This document shows positions 47,118 through 56,003 of a stretch of DNA of 64,000 nucleotides, in pieces; positions within the stretch are counted from its first letter, which is position 1, and each line of letters opens with the position of its first letter. The notes under the pieces are model-generated. The model was not told the origin of the DNA and did not search any database. It was given only the letters and a program-made list of their open reading frames with translations. Made by a program: the position numbers and the translations under genes. Where the stretch lies: the NCBI RefSeq assembly GCF_014230055.1, contig NZ_JACHVA010000052.1, forward strand, positions 29,222 to 93,221. The letters are read 5' to 3'. This DNA is from Puniceicoccus vermicola (GTDB taxonomy: Bacteria > Verrucomicrobiota > Verrucomicrobiia > Opitutales > Puniceicoccaceae).

Positions 47118-47678
47118 ATGGCTTCTCCCGATCCAGATCGGCGAAAACCCTGGAAAGGTCGATTAGTTCGGTTGCAGCCGGAGTTCTATCGCGGTGCGGC
47201 TGGGGTTCACTGGACGATGACGATGCAAGGGCGACGAACGGGTTGGCTTTCGGATGAACTTCATTTGGCGACAAGAGAAATTCTTTTCCATGCTTTATGT
47301 CGGCAGCGTTTGGCCTGCCCCATTTATTGCCTGATGCCGGATCATGCTCACTTCCTCTGGATTGGGATCTCGGATCATTCCGACCAGGAGTCAGCGGTCG
47401 AGCAATTCCGTCGCGATTGGAATCGGATCTTGTCGCCATTTGTATTGGAACGGCAGCCATTCGATGACGTTCTCAGAGGGGCTGACCGAGAGCGTGATGC
47501 CTTGAGCTCAGTTCGCCACTATATTCAGGAGAATCCCGTGCGGAAGGGGCTGGTTGATCATTTTCAGGATTGGCCGTATCTCGGCTCTTGCTTTCCCGGG
47601 TATCCCAAGTTGGATCCCCGTAGCTACCATTTTAGGACGAATTTCTGGAAGGCCTACAAAGAGCAGACGTATCTTTAG
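47118..47678 (+). CDS. REP-associated tyrosine transposase, short form
   Basis: The 186-residue product has the Y1 HUH layout: FYRGAAGVHWTMTM, the HUH motif in CLMPDHAHFLWIG, and the tyrosine region in SVRHYIQENPVRKGLVDHF, ending WPYLGSCFPGYPKLD. It lies inside an array of paired hairpins that resumes after its stop, which is the classic arrangement of a RAYT with its REP substrates. RAYTs cut and join single-stranded REP DNA. The gene is shorter than the RAYT at 31935 and clearly a different subgroup. Confidence 0.9.
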   Translation: MASPDPDRRKPWKGRLVRLQPEFYRGAAGVHWTMTMQGRRTGWLSDELHLATREILFHALCRQRLACPIYCLMPDHAHFLWIGISDHSDQESAVEQFRRDWNRILSPFVLERQPFDDVLRGADRERDALSSVRHYIQENPVRKGLVDHFQDWPYLGSCFPGYPKLDPRSYHFRTNFWKAYKEQTYL

Positions 47679-47699
47679 CCGTGAGAGGATTGCGCTGCT

Positions 47700-47800
47700 T
47701 ATTGGAGCGTAATGGCGAAAGCCATTTCGTCGGCAAAGGGCGAGGTAGTTCTTTAATTCTCGGAGGGAAACCTGAAGAAACGGCTGTCGCCGTTCCTCTC
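47700..47800. repeat. REP/BIME-like array downstream of RAYT, family 2
   Basis: One B hairpin (AATGGC - GAAA - GCCATT, 47711-47726) and one A hairpin (AACGGC - TGTC - GCCGTT, 47779-47794) repeat the upstream arrangement; B-to-A spacing is 68 here and 65 upstream. Flanking bases such as TTTCGTCGGCAAAGGG and TTAATTCTCGGAGG also match. A partial copy may continue to about 47845. Confidence 0.88.
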
Positions 47801-47881
47801 CCTTGATCGGTGGTTTAAGATTCACCGAAGGTGGGAATGGAATCGACGACAAGATCAGCCGATCATAGATACGCCGTTTTC

Positions 47882-48928
47882 TCAATAGCGCGCAAAGGCG
47901 CTTTTGTCGTTGGCCTTCATGTAGGCCTCGTCCTGATCGATCATTCCGGTGTTGAGAAGTTCCCGCAGGGAGGCGTCGAGGGAGATCATTCCATCGTCGC
48001 GATTCTGATCGATGATATTCTTGATCGAGGCGAGGGAATTCTGGCGGATCGAGTTCGGTAGGGATTGGTGGTAGCCGAGGATTTCAAAGGCTGGTACCAA
48101 GCCGCCACCTTGGGCGCGACAGAGAATTTGGGAGACCACCCCGCGAAGCGATTCAGAGAGGAGGATTCGGATCTGGTCCTGCTCGTCAGCAGGGAAAGCG
48201 TCAATAATGCGGTCGATGGTCTTCGCCGCACTGTTGGTGTGGACGGTGGCGAAGACGAGCATACCCATCGATGCACAGCTCAGAGCGAGTCGCATGGTTT
48301 CACAATCGCGCAGCTCCCCGATGAGGATGACGTCTGGGTCGGCTCGCATCGCACTGCGGAGTCCTGAAGCGTAGCTTTTCGTGTGCTCAGTGACTTCGCG
48401 ATGGATGAAGGTGCTCTTCTTGTTCGTATGGGTGAACTCAACTGGATCCTCGAGGGTGATGATCTCTTTGCACTGGTTCTCGTTGATGTGATTGAGGATC
48501 GCCGCGAGTGTTGTGGATTTCCCACTACCGGTCGGCCCCGTTACCAGCACGAGCCCGCTTTTCTGGGTAGCGAGCGGTTTGAGAGCTTTCGGTAGGCCAA
48601 GGTCGTCGACCGAGCGGATGTCGTTCGGGATCTGCCGGAGGACGGCTGCCGGGCCCCAGTGGTTGCGGAAAAGATTCGTGCGGAAGCGAGCTTTGTCCGG
48701 GATCTCGTAGGCGATGTCGACATCGCGTCCTTCGAGAAACTGCTCCATCCGGTATGGGGGGATGAACTCTTGCAGGAGTCCTTCCATCAGTTCGTCGTTG
48801 AAGGATTCATAGTCCAGTTCGCGGATCTCTCCGCCTACCCGGATTTTTGGGGGAGCTCCCACAGAAAGGTGGAGGTCGGAACCTCCCTGCTGAAGCATTT
48901 CTTCGAGAAGTGTATCAATTTCAGCCAT
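47882..48928 (-). CDS. pilT: PilT-type twitching motility ATPase
   Basis: The 348-residue secretion ATPase begins with the PilT pattern (IDTLLEEMLQQGGSDLHLSVGAPP). It has Walker A GPTGSGKST at 131-139, an Asp box in ITLEDPVEFTH, a Walker B DPDVILIGELRD and the HTNSAAKTIDRII His box. PilT drives pilus retraction. The usual C-terminal AIRNLIR-type motif appears as SIKNIIDQNRDDG. It is the last gene of a run with a second PilT-like gene and a YkoF-like gene on the minus strand. Confidence 0.92.
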   Translation of the reverse strand: MAEIDTLLEEMLQQGGSDLHLSVGAPPKIRVGGEIRELDYESFNDELMEGLLQEFIPPYRMEQFLEGRDVDIAYEIPDKARFRTNLFRNHWGPAAVLRQIPNDIRSVDDLGLPKALKPLATQKSGLVLVTGPTGSGKSTTLAAILNHINENQCKEIITLEDPVEFTHTNKKSTFIHREVTEHTKSYASGLRSAMRADPDVILIGELRDCETMRLALSCASMGMLVFATVHTNSAAKTIDRIIDAFPADEQDQIRILLSESLRGVVSQILCRAQGGGLVPAFEILGYHQSLPNSIRQNSLASIKNIIDQNRDDGMISLDASLRELLNTGMIDQDEAYMKANDKSAFARY

Positions 48929-48946
48929 GGGTATTGCAGTGTAGCC

Positions 48947-50317
48947 TTAAGATTGTCCGAGAAGGTTAGGGTCTTTGATGTTGCTGAGAGCGGTCTCCCA
49001 ACTGATCTGCCCGGTTTCGAAAAGTTCGACGATGGATTCGTCCATCGTTCGCATTCCGTGTTTGCGTCCGGTCTGCATCGCACTGTCGAGTCCGGCTTCC
49101 TTGCCCTCGCGCATGATGTTGGCCGTTGCGGAGGTGTTGACCATCAACTCGCTGGCGAGGACGAGGCCTCCGTCCGTGGATGGAATCAGTCGCTGACAGA
49201 TGACGCCTCGCAGGGAGTCGGCAACCATGGTCCGGATCTGTCGTTGCTGAATCGGGGGGAAGACGTCGATGAGGCGGTTTAGGGTCGTGGCGGAATCCCG
49301 GGTGTGTAGGGTTCCGATGACCAAGTGGCCGGTTTCAGCAGCGGTCACCGCCATCTCGATGGTTTCCAAGTCGCGCATTTCTCCGACAACGATGATGTCG
49401 GGGTCTTCACGGAGGGAGGATGCCAAGGCCTCGTCGAAGGAGCGGGTGTGCTTCCCAACTTGACGTTGGGTGACGATCGATTTCTTCGACTGCTGGATGA
49501 TCTCGATCGGATCTTCAATGGTGATTATGTGTTCCTGACGGGTCTCGTTCAGCTCGTTGACCAAGCAGGAGAGGGTGGTCGTTTTCCCGCACCCGACTGG
49601 ACCGGCGATGAGGATCATCCCATTGTGATAGGAGAGGAGTTCGCGAATCTTTTCGGCGTTGGGGAATCCCAGTTCTTCGAGGGAGGCTGATTCCGCGCGC
49701 GGCATGTGGTAGACCGCGGAAATCCCGTATTCGTGCCGCATTAGGTTCACGCGGAGACGCAGCTGGCTCCCCCCTTCCATTTCCTTGAGGGGGAGGGCGT
49801 AGTCCACCTCCCAGTTTTCATCAAACAGCTTGCGCTTTTCGTCGGCGAGGAGGATGAGATTCATCCGTTCGGCGATCTCGGGATCCAAGGTCTCTTCGGA
49901 GAGATACTGGATTTGCCGATGAAAGCGTATCCGTGGCCGGGCGTTGGAAGTCACATGGAGGTCGCTGACCCCTTCGGAAACACAGGATTCGATCCAGCCC
50001 CGCATTGCGGTTTTCAGATCCTCGTCATCCATCTTGGCCCACTCGGCGAAGTCTGGCAGAACGCCGTGGAATTCGGCGGAGTCGAGTACGGGAAGAGGAG
50101 GTGCTTCATCGCCCCGGGCGGAGTGCTTCCGGGCCTCTTTGATGGCTTTCTTGATGAAGCTCTGATCTTCGATCCAGCCGGAATCGGTAAGCATTGTGCC
50201 CAGATCTTCGAGATCGATTTTCGCGTAGATGCTGCGAAGGGCGCCGTGAATTTGTTCGGGGCTCAGAATATTCTCTTCCGAGCATTGGTGAAAAAACCAA
50301 TGGAGATCTTTCCTCAT
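48947..50317 (-). CDS. PilT/PilU-like ATPase with N-terminal extension
   Basis: The 456-residue product contains a PilT-family core from about residue 105 (MRGWIESCVSEGVSDLHVTS). Walker A is GPVGCGKTTT, then ITIEDPIEIIQ, Walker B DPDIIVVGEMRD and HTRDSATTLNRLIDVFP. About 100 extra N-terminal residues precede it (HQCSEENILSPEQIHGALRS and a linker), not found in standard PilT or PilU. It may be a second retraction motor or a regulator of PilT. It precedes pilT by 18 bases. Confidence 0.88.
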   Translation of the reverse strand: MRKDLHWFFHQCSEENILSPEQIHGALRSIYAKIDLEDLGTMLTDSGWIEDQSFIKKAIKEARKHSARGDEAPPLPVLDSAEFHGVLPDFAEWAKMDDEDLKTAMRGWIESCVSEGVSDLHVTSNARPRIRFHRQIQYLSEETLDPEIAERMNLILLADEKRKLFDENWEVDYALPLKEMEGGSQLRLRVNLMRHEYGISAVYHMPRAESASLEELGFPNAEKIRELLSYHNGMILIAGPVGCGKTTTLSCLVNELNETRQEHIITIEDPIEIIQQSKKSIVTQRQVGKHTRSFDEALASSLREDPDIIVVGEMRDLETIEMAVTAAETGHLVIGTLHTRDSATTLNRLIDVFPPIQQRQIRTMVADSLRGVICQRLIPSTDGGLVLASELMVNTSATANIMREGKEAGLDSAMQTGRKHGMRTMDESIVELFETGQISWETALSNIKDPNLLGQS

Positions 50318-50345
50318 GGATCAGTAGTGGGTTCAGTAAGCAGAG

Positions 50346-50615
50346 TTAAAGTTTGCGGCTGTGGCGTCCTTCGTAGCGAAGTTTGCCGGGGCCCGCTTTC
50401 AGAACAAGAATGGCTTTGCCGGTTTCTTGAACTTTCTCAAACTGGCGACCGACGGCGGCGAAGATATCTGCTGCCTCTCCGAAAATCTGGGTGCTCATTC
50501 CGTTCGTGGAGAAGGTGATCGATTCTTCCTGCTCGAGATCATCGAGGAAGGCCAGAACCACAGATTCGTAATCGTCGGTGAGCGGATATAGGGAGATTTC
50601 GACGGTTGCCTGCAT
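50346..50615 (-). CDS. YkoF/thiamine-binding-like small protein
   Basis: The 89-residue cytoplasmic protein has a ferredoxin-like pattern: MQATVEISLYPLTDDYESVV, then ITFSTNGMSTQIFGEAAD, which resembles the YkoF / MTH1187 group of thiamine- or HMP-binding domains. The resemblance is at motif level and function cannot be asserted. Its stop lies 28 bases before the PilT-like gene on the same strand, so it is probably transcribed with the motility ATPases. Confidence 0.7.
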   Translation of the reverse strand: MQATVEISLYPLTDDYESVVLAFLDDLEQEESITFSTNGMSTQIFGEAADIFAAVGRQFEKVQETGKAILVLKAGPGKLRYEGRHSRKL

Positions 50616-50780
50616 GAGCGACTAGATTTGTAAGACTTCTTCACCGTGTCAAAGTGAATGCTTTCTTTCCTGAGAATCATTTTCGGTTTCCAGAGCTGGC
50701 TGAGGATGCACTTTGGGGAGCGGGGAAAGCCTTTGGTTTTGTTTTACTTTTCGGAGGAAGGGCGTCATTGTATTTAGGTT

Positions 50781-51116
50781 ATGTTGGGATTTATTCAAAA
50801 TTTGGGAGCCATGGAGATCTTCTTGATCCTCCTGATCGTGTTATTGCTTTTTGGTGCAAAGCGCCTTCCGGAATTGTCCCGTTCCATGGGTAAGTCCTTG
50901 AGAGAGTTCAAGAAAGCGACCTCAGAGGTCGAAGATGACTTCCGCAAGGCCATGAACGAAGAGCCTGAGAAGGAGAAGTCTGAGAAGCCGAAAGAGTCGT
51001 CCCCGAAGATGGCTGTGCCGACCCCACGTTCTGAGACTGCGCCCATGGCCGATCCGGTTCCTGTCGCTACGGGGGATGCCAAGCCGGACTCTGAGGACTC
51101 GGAAAAGAAGGCCTGA
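50781..51116 (+). CDS. tatA: Sec-independent translocase subunit TatA
   Basis: A 111-residue protein with the TatA layout: a short periplasmic start, a single transmembrane helix (AMEIFLILLIVLLLFGAKRLP), the conserved FGAKRLPELSRSMGKSLREFK hinge in two parts, an amphipathic helix, and an acidic Pro-rich tail. It helps form the pore for folded twin-arginine substrates. No tatC lies nearby. It is divergent from the YkoF-pilT run. Confidence 0.93.
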   Translation: MLGFIQNLGAMEIFLILLIVLLLFGAKRLPELSRSMGKSLREFKKATSEVEDDFRKAMNEEPEKEKSEKPKESSPKMAVPTPRSETAPMADPVPVATGDAKPDSEDSEKKA

Positions 51117-51495
51117 GGTTTCGTTTTACCGGGAAATGGTCGCTGGATTGGGCGTCATTTTTACGGGGTTTTTAGGGGCTGAAACTGGCCCTTCTTCTGG
51201 GAGCTTGGGGGAACTGGAATAGGTTTCTCTGCGGGAGGACTATTTCTAGGTCCCTTACCTTAGTAGCTGTCTGATCGGAGATAGCACTCCTCGCGATATT
51301 GAGGGGATTTATTGGTTTCACGGACCGACTTCTCGGTGGATATCTGCAATACTTTATCCTTCAGGCAGAGGGGGGGTATATTCCCGAAAGGAGATCCGTC
51401 GACAGCTGTTCGACGGACTGCAAGGAGTCGGGACGCTTTGATGCGTTTACGAGAGGAACGACAATGCCGATTCTTCGGCGAGCGGTAGCTGGCAT
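51117..51495. other. Intergenic stretch without a recognised gene
   Basis: About 380 bases between tatA and ppx contain several short frames but none with protein-like composition or a family. A small inverted repeat, GGCATTC - AAA - GAATGCC (51491-51507), straddles the ppx stop and may be a weak transcription stop. Nothing else is evident. Confidence 0.5.
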
Positions 51496-52449
51496 TCAAA
51501 GAATGCCGAGTAGAGAGGCGAGGCGTCCCATCCGTAGATTGCAGAAAGAATGATGAAAGGCTTGGGCTCTGCTGAACTCCGCGAGAGCCTGAATGATGAT
51601 CAGGGCAACGGGAAGAATGTCGGCGCGAGTCGGGGGCAGCCCGGGATAGTTTTGACGCTCGGCCAGAGGAAGGGCTGAAAGAGTAGCTTCGATTCGTTGG
51701 ATCTCGTCGATCGGAATTCGTTGGGATTGCTCCTTCAGAGAGATTCCTTTTTCGGTTGCGAGAAGAAGACGGGTGATGGTGAAGGCTCCTCCGGTCCCCC
51801 AGTGCATACAGTCGGTGGGTAGGGGATCGGCGGGCAGGTGCCGACGAAAGGTTTCGAGGCAGTGACTGCGGATCGCTTCCTTTGCTGAGGGTGAGACCGG
51901 GGCTGTTGCATCGGGAAGACAGCGGTTTAGCATGCGCACTGCACCGAGTTGCATGCTGGTGATCTTCTCGATTCGGCCATGATTGCGGAAGATCCATTCC
52001 AAGCTTCCCCCTCCAAGGTCGCTGACGGTGTAAGGCGCCATGGCATTCACGGCTGGCTCCTGGGCGATGCCATTGGCGATGCCCTGAGCTTCTTCCTCGC
52101 CGGTGAGAATGGCGAGGGGGAGGCCAGTTTGTTCGACTACCTTTTGGGTAAACTCTTTTCGGTTCTCCGCGTCCCGAACGGCGCTTGTGGAAAGAACCTG
52201 AATGGTTTCTAGACCCAGCTCGCGGGTTTGTTCCAGGAGTCCGCGGATCGCGAGAGCGGATTGCTCCATCGCCACCTCAGTGAACCGTGGAGGCTCGGAG
52301 TACATTCCTTCGCTGATCCGGCACTCGGCGGTCTGATCAAAAAGGATCTTCATTCCCTCGGCTGTGCGCTCTCCTGCGAGGATTTTAATCGTGTTACTGC
52401 CAACGTCGATGACGCCTGCCCGGGAAGGATGACTATCCTCGTTCTTCAT
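51496..52449 (-). CDS. ppx: Exopolyphosphatase/guanosine pentaphosphatase family protein
   Basis: The 317-residue protein has an actin-like phosphatase fold: AGVIDVGSNTIKILAGE (phosphate 1), STSAVRDAENRKEF, LTGEEEAQGIANG, and SDLGGGSLEWIF (phosphate 2). It is the short form without the C-terminal HD domain. It hydrolyses polyphosphate or the pentaphosphate alarmone; which substrate cannot be told. Its ATG overlaps the rsmI stop, so the two are coupled. The ppx symbol is a family-level label. Confidence 0.9.
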   Translation of the reverse strand: MKNEDSHPSRAGVIDVGSNTIKILAGERTAEGMKILFDQTAECRISEGMYSEPPRFTEVAMEQSALAIRGLLEQTRELGLETIQVLSTSAVRDAENRKEFTQKVVEQTGLPLAILTGEEEAQGIANGIAQEPAVNAMAPYTVSDLGGGSLEWIFRNHGRIEKITSMQLGAVRMLNRCLPDATAPVSPSAKEAIRSHCLETFRRHLPADPLPTDCMHWGTGGAFTITRLLLATEKGISLKEQSQRIPIDEIQRIEATLSALPLAERQNYPGLPPTRADILPVALIIIQALAEFSRAQAFHHSFCNLRMGRLASLLGIL

Positions 52450-53156
52450 AGATCAAAGGTCTTCGGGGCGATGAGAACGACGAACTCGCCCTTTCGGGCA
52501 CGAGAGAGGACGGACTGTCGAACATCCGCTGCGCGACCGGTCGCGGTCGTTTCAAACTTTTTGGTCAGCTCCCGCGAAACAGAGAGGATTCGTTCTTCGC
52601 CGAGAACGTCGACGATTTCATCGAGGAATTTTTCGATGCGGTGGACCGACTCGTAGACAACTAGAGTCGAGGGGAAGTCGAGGTGCTCCTCCAGAAAGCG
52701 TCGCCGGGCCGCTGATTTGGGTGGGAGAAAACCGCAGAAGTAAAAGCGGTCGGAGGGGAGGCCGCTCGCCGCGATGGCGGCAACGATCGCGCAGGGTCCA
52801 GGGACGACGCTGATCGGGATTCCCGCTTTCTGGCAGGCGCGAACCAAGCGAAAACCTGGATCGCTGATGGTCGGCGTTCCCGCATCCGAGACGACGGCTA
52901 CCGTCTGCCCGGTGAGAAGATCCTCCACGAGCTCTTGGGCGCGAACGGTCTCATTCTCGTTCCGATAAGAAACCAGTTTCGGCCTTTCGATTCCGACGTG
53001 TGCGAGGAGGCTGCCGGTAACCCGGGTGTCTTCGCACGCGATGATTTGGACCTCGCTGAGGACTTCGCGAGCCCGGGGGCTTAAATCCCCCAGATTCCCG
53101 ATCGGAGTGGATACGACGTAAAGAGTTCCGGTCGCGGATGAATCCGAGTCCACCAT
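52446..53156 (-). CDS. rsmI: 16S rRNA (cytidine-1402-2'-O)-methyltransferase
   Basis: The 236-residue tetrapyrrole-methylase-fold enzyme has LYVVSTPIGNLGDLSPRA, ACEDTRVTGSLL, AVVSDAGTPTISDPG and VVPGPCAIVAA, which are diagnostic of RsmI. It methylates the ribose of C1402 in 16S rRNA using SAM. It lacks the small C-terminal domain of longer homologues. It is translationally coupled to ppx downstream. Confidence 0.95.
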   Translation of the reverse strand: MVDSDSSATGTLYVVSTPIGNLGDLSPRAREVLSEVQIIACEDTRVTGSLLAHVGIERPKLVSYRNENETVRAQELVEDLLTGQTVAVVSDAGTPTISDPGFRLVRACQKAGIPISVVPGPCAIVAAIAASGLPSDRFYFCGFLPPKSAARRRFLEEHLDFPSTLVVYESVHRIEKFLDEIVDVLGEERILSVSRELTKKFETTATGRAADVRQSVLSRARKGEFVVLIAPKTFDL

Positions 53157-53239
53157 GTCTTCCTCAAAGGATCAGAACGGGTTCGTCGGGGAAGGGGTGG
53201 ATCGGAGACGAAGCCCGAGAGTGATCGAATGCGCTACGA

Positions 53240-53404
53240 TTATCCGCCGAACCCAGGCATTTGACCTTCCCAGGAGGCAGGTCGAGACCAAGGTATGGTC
53301 GAGTCATCCTCGGTCTTCGCCGTGCAGCCCGTAAAGAGGGCGGCCACGGAAGAGGCGAGAATGAAGGAGATGATAAGTCGGCGAACCGTAGCGGATTTAA
53401 TCAT
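53240..53404 (-). CDS. Small lipoprotein, 54 residues
   Basis: The ATG at 53404 overlaps the stop of the coiled-coil gene (ATGA), giving 54 residues and a TAA at 53240. The N-terminus is a textbook lipoprotein signal: basic KSATVRR, a hydrophobic stretch IISFILASSVAALF, and lipobox FTGC with Cys27. The mature part is short and Trp/Pro/Gly-rich (IPWSRPASWEGQMPGFGG). Coding is supported by the signal structure and coupling. I do not recognise a family. It probably works with the membrane-anchored coiled-coil protein before it; this is inference. Confidence 0.75.
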   Translation of the reverse strand: MIKSATVRRLIISFILASSVAALFTGCTAKTEDDSTIPWSRPASWEGQMPGFGG

Positions 53405-54330
53405 TTGCGGTAGGTGTAGACTGACCCGGACTTCAGGGCTTCGGCGAAGACTGAATCCGGAAGGATTTCCGCTACGATGTAGTCGGGGTAAACTCCCCGT
53501 AGCTTAAGATTTGCAATGGGGGAGCCGTCCCGGTTGACGGTCATTGTGGTGACGCCAGCAAACTCGTCGCTGGAGCTAGGGCTCAACACGACAAGACCCC
53601 GGTCAAGATTGATCGACTTTACCCGAACTTGATTGGGGGAGAGGGGACTCGTGGAGCTGGTCGAAGTGCTTGCCAGGGCAGCTCCAAGAGGATTGTCGGA
53701 GAGGCGTGCGATTTCGCTGCGGGCAGCGGCCAACTGTTCCTTGAGCTTCGCAACCTCGGCACTGTTATCCGGGGTTTCCTCAGCGGCGCTGGCGGTGACG
53801 GTGGTCGAGCCTCCGTCGCCCAGCTGTTCGACGCGGCGGGCGAGAGCGCGTTTTTCTTCTTCAACCGTTTCGATTTGCTGGCTGAGTTCGAACTTCTCTT
53901 TGTTAACGCGAATGAGGTCGCTACGGACGGTCTTCAGCTCGGCGGTTAGGCGCTGCGCGACTTGTTCCGAGTCTCCCATGTTGCCCTTGAGGTCTTCGAG
54001 ATCGCGCTGAGTGTTGCGAAGCTTCTGGTTGGTTGCGCGGAGTTGGTCTTCCGTTGCAGTCAGTTCTTCACTGGTCGATGTCAGGCGCTGATCGAAGCTC
54101 TTGGCCCGGGCTTGGGTTTCGCGGAGCTCGCTTTGCGTTTGGTTCAAATCGTTCATTCCCTTGGTGATCACCTTGGAAAGCGGTTGATCCGGGATGTTGA
54201 GTTGCTTGCCAGCATCCTGGTAAGCGGTGTTGATCGCAGACAGTTCATCCTTGTTCAGAAACCACATGGTTCCGATTGCGATGATGACCGCGAGTGTAAC
54301 GATTCGGAGGATAAGGGACAGGGCTTTCAT
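53401..54330 (-). CDS. Membrane-anchored coiled-coil protein, unknown function
   Basis: This 309-residue protein has an N-terminal transmembrane segment (LRIVTLAVIIAIGTMWFL) followed by a long coiled coil from about residue 55 to 215, with heptads such as SEELTATEDQLRATNQKL and QQIETVEEEKRALARRVE. A Ser/Thr linker (STSTSSTSPLSPN) leads to a small C-terminal beta domain (VRVKSINLDRGLVVLSPSS, then TYRK at the end). The layout suggests a periplasmic tether or spacer. I know no named family for it. It shares its message with the small lipoprotein downstream. Confidence 0.8.
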   Translation of the reverse strand: MKALSLILRIVTLAVIIAIGTMWFLNKDELSAINTAYQDAGKQLNIPDQPLSKVITKGMNDLNQTQSELRETQARAKSFDQRLTSTSEELTATEDQLRATNQKLRNTQRDLEDLKGNMGDSEQVAQRLTAELKTVRSDLIRVNKEKFELSQQIETVEEEKRALARRVEQLGDGGSTTVTASAAEETPDNSAEVAKLKEQLAAARSEIARLSDNPLGAALASTSTSSTSPLSPNQVRVKSINLDRGLVVLSPSSSDEFAGVTTMTVNRDGSPIANLKLRGVYPDYIVAEILPDSVFAEALKSGSVYTYRK

Positions 54331-54393
54331 TAGCAGATCTTCGTTTCGGTTAAAGGAGTAAGTAAATAGGCTTCTTCTGAGCCTGTCAATGTA

Positions 54394-55974
54394 TCAGGAA
54401 TGTCGGAAACTGCTTTCCGCGGGCGATGACGGAGCAGAATCTTGCTCAATGTCCGGACGATTGACGGAGAGTTGCTCGAGAATCTTGTAGATCCATTCTT
54501 CCTTGCCGGCGAGACCGAGCTCGTCGGCGAGGTCTGCGACGGATTTCCAAGTGCCGGTTTGATCGGCGAGGCGGTCAGCGACCTTCCGTTGAACGTCGAG
54601 AACGGAGGCGGCGGCTTTCTTGCCGGCCTCGACGCCCGGTTGGTGGTAGGCGTTGATTCCGACGAGTGAGGCGTAGAATCCGACAGCGCGTTCAAAGAGG
54701 GCGATGAGCATGCCGACGTAGGAAGGGGTGACGTCGTCGATGGTCATGGAGATGGAGGCGCGACCGTTGTCCGAGAGAGCCTCACGGGTGCCGAGATAGA
54801 AGCCGTGGAGGAAGTCACCGCTGGTGACCTTTTCATCGACCTCGATCGAGTCAGATCCGGCGCGAGCCTGGAGGACCTGAATGAAGACGGCGAAGAAATT
54901 GGGCACCCCGTCGCGCAGTTGCTGGACGTAGGCGTGCTGGTCGGTGGAACCCTTGTTCCCGTAGACGGCAATTCCCTGGTGGACGACATTGCCTTCCAGG
55001 TCCTTTTCCTTGCCGAGCGACTCCATGACGAGTTGCTGTAGGTACTTGGAGAAGAGGCTGAGGCGATCCTTGTAGGGAAGGACGACCATGTCCTTCTCAC
55101 CTTTGCCCCCGGTTTCGTGGAGCCACATGAGGGCGAGGAGGGCGGCCGGGTTGCGAAGGGTTTCACGCACGCGAGTTGCTTCGTCCATGGCGGCGGCCCC
55201 AGAGAGGATGCCGTCGATGTCGATGCCTTGGAGGGCGGCGGGGAGGAGACCGACGGGGCCGGTTTCGCTGGTCCGTCCGCCGACCCAGTCCCACATTGGG
55301 AAGCGTGCGAGCCAACCCGCCGATTCCGCGTGTTTGTCGAGCTTGCTTCCTTCTCCGGTGACGGCGACAGCGTGTTTGGCGAAGTCGAGTCCGGCGTTCT
55401 TCCAGGCGTGCTCGGCCTCGAGCATCCCATTGCGGGTTTCGGGAGTTCCGCCCGATTTGGAAATGACTACGGCCAGCGTCCTGTCGAGCTTCCCTGCGAG
55501 AGTCGAAAGGGTGAGATCCATTCCGGCCGGATCCGTGTTGTCGAAGAAATGGGGGACGAGTGCGTCGCCGGTCGGGTTGCCGAGAGCGGCCGCGACAAAT
55601 TGCGGGCCGAGGGCCGACCCTCCGATGCCGATGACGAGAAGGTTTTCAAATTTTCCACCCTGACCGGAGATCGAGCCGTCGTGAACTTTGTGGCTGAACT
55701 CGTGAATCGCTTTCAGGGTCTCGCGGATGGACTCAGCCGTCTCGGCGTCGGGAGCGAGTTCCGCGTTGCGCAACCAGTAGTGGCCGACTTGGCGGTTTTC
55801 GTCCGGGTTGGCAATTGCACCTGCCTCCAGGGCTTCCATGTCGTCGAAGGCCTTCTGAATCTGGCTTTCGTGCTCGGACAGAAATTCGTCCGAAAAGGGA
55901 ACGCGGCTGACATCGAGGGAGAAGTTCAGCTCAGGAAGGCGGAGGAAGTATTGGTTTAGGCGGTTCCAGTCCAT
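54394..55974 (-). CDS. pgi: Glucose-6-phosphate isomerase
   Basis: This 526-residue enzyme interconverts glucose 6-phosphate and fructose 6-phosphate. It has the phosphate-binding [28 protein letters not shown] and the [11 protein letters not shown] segment with the active-site residues; a C-terminal helical region ([19 protein letters not shown]) carries the conserved lysine. A sixteen-residue Ser/Pro-rich tail ends it. It lies between ilvD and the coiled-coil gene on the same strand; functional linkage is not evident. Confidence 0.95.
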   Translation of the reverse strand: MDWNRLNQYFLRLPELNFSLDVSRVPFSDEFLSEHESQIQKAFDDMEALEAGAIANPDENRQVGHYWLRNAELAPDAETAESIRETLKAIHEFSHKVHDGSISGQGGKFENLLVIGIGGSALGPQFVAAALGNPTGDALVPHFFDNTDPAGMDLTLSTLAGKLDRTLAVVISKSGGTPETRNGMLEAEHAWKNAGLDFAKHAVAVTGEGSKLDKHAESAGWLARFPMWDWVGGRTSETGPVGLLPAALQGIDIDGILSGAAAMDEATRVRETLRNPAALLALMWLHETGGKGEKDMVVLPYKDRLSLFSKYLQQLVMESLGKEKDLEGNVVHQGIAVYGNKGSTDQHAYVQQLRDGVPNFFAVFIQVLQARAGSDSIEVDEKVTSGDFLHGFYLGTREALSDNGRASISMTIDDVTPSYVGMLIALFERAVGFYASLVGINAYHQPGVEAGKKAAASVLDVQRKVADRLADQTGTWKSVADLADELGLAGKEEWIYKILEQLSVNRPDIEQDSAPSSPAESSFRHS

Positions 55975-56003
55975 GGTTATATTCTTGATTTTAATTTGAA
56001 ACG

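Noticed and set aside
46742..47845. CRISPR array
   Set aside because: The repeats alternate as two palindromes with a 127-base period and repeated spacers; CRISPR repeats would be shorter with unique spacers, and no cas gene is present.
51260..51997. Minus-strand 245-residue frame overlapping ppx
   Set aside because: Alternate frame to the well-supported ppx gene, with Arg/Ser/His-rich low-information sequence.
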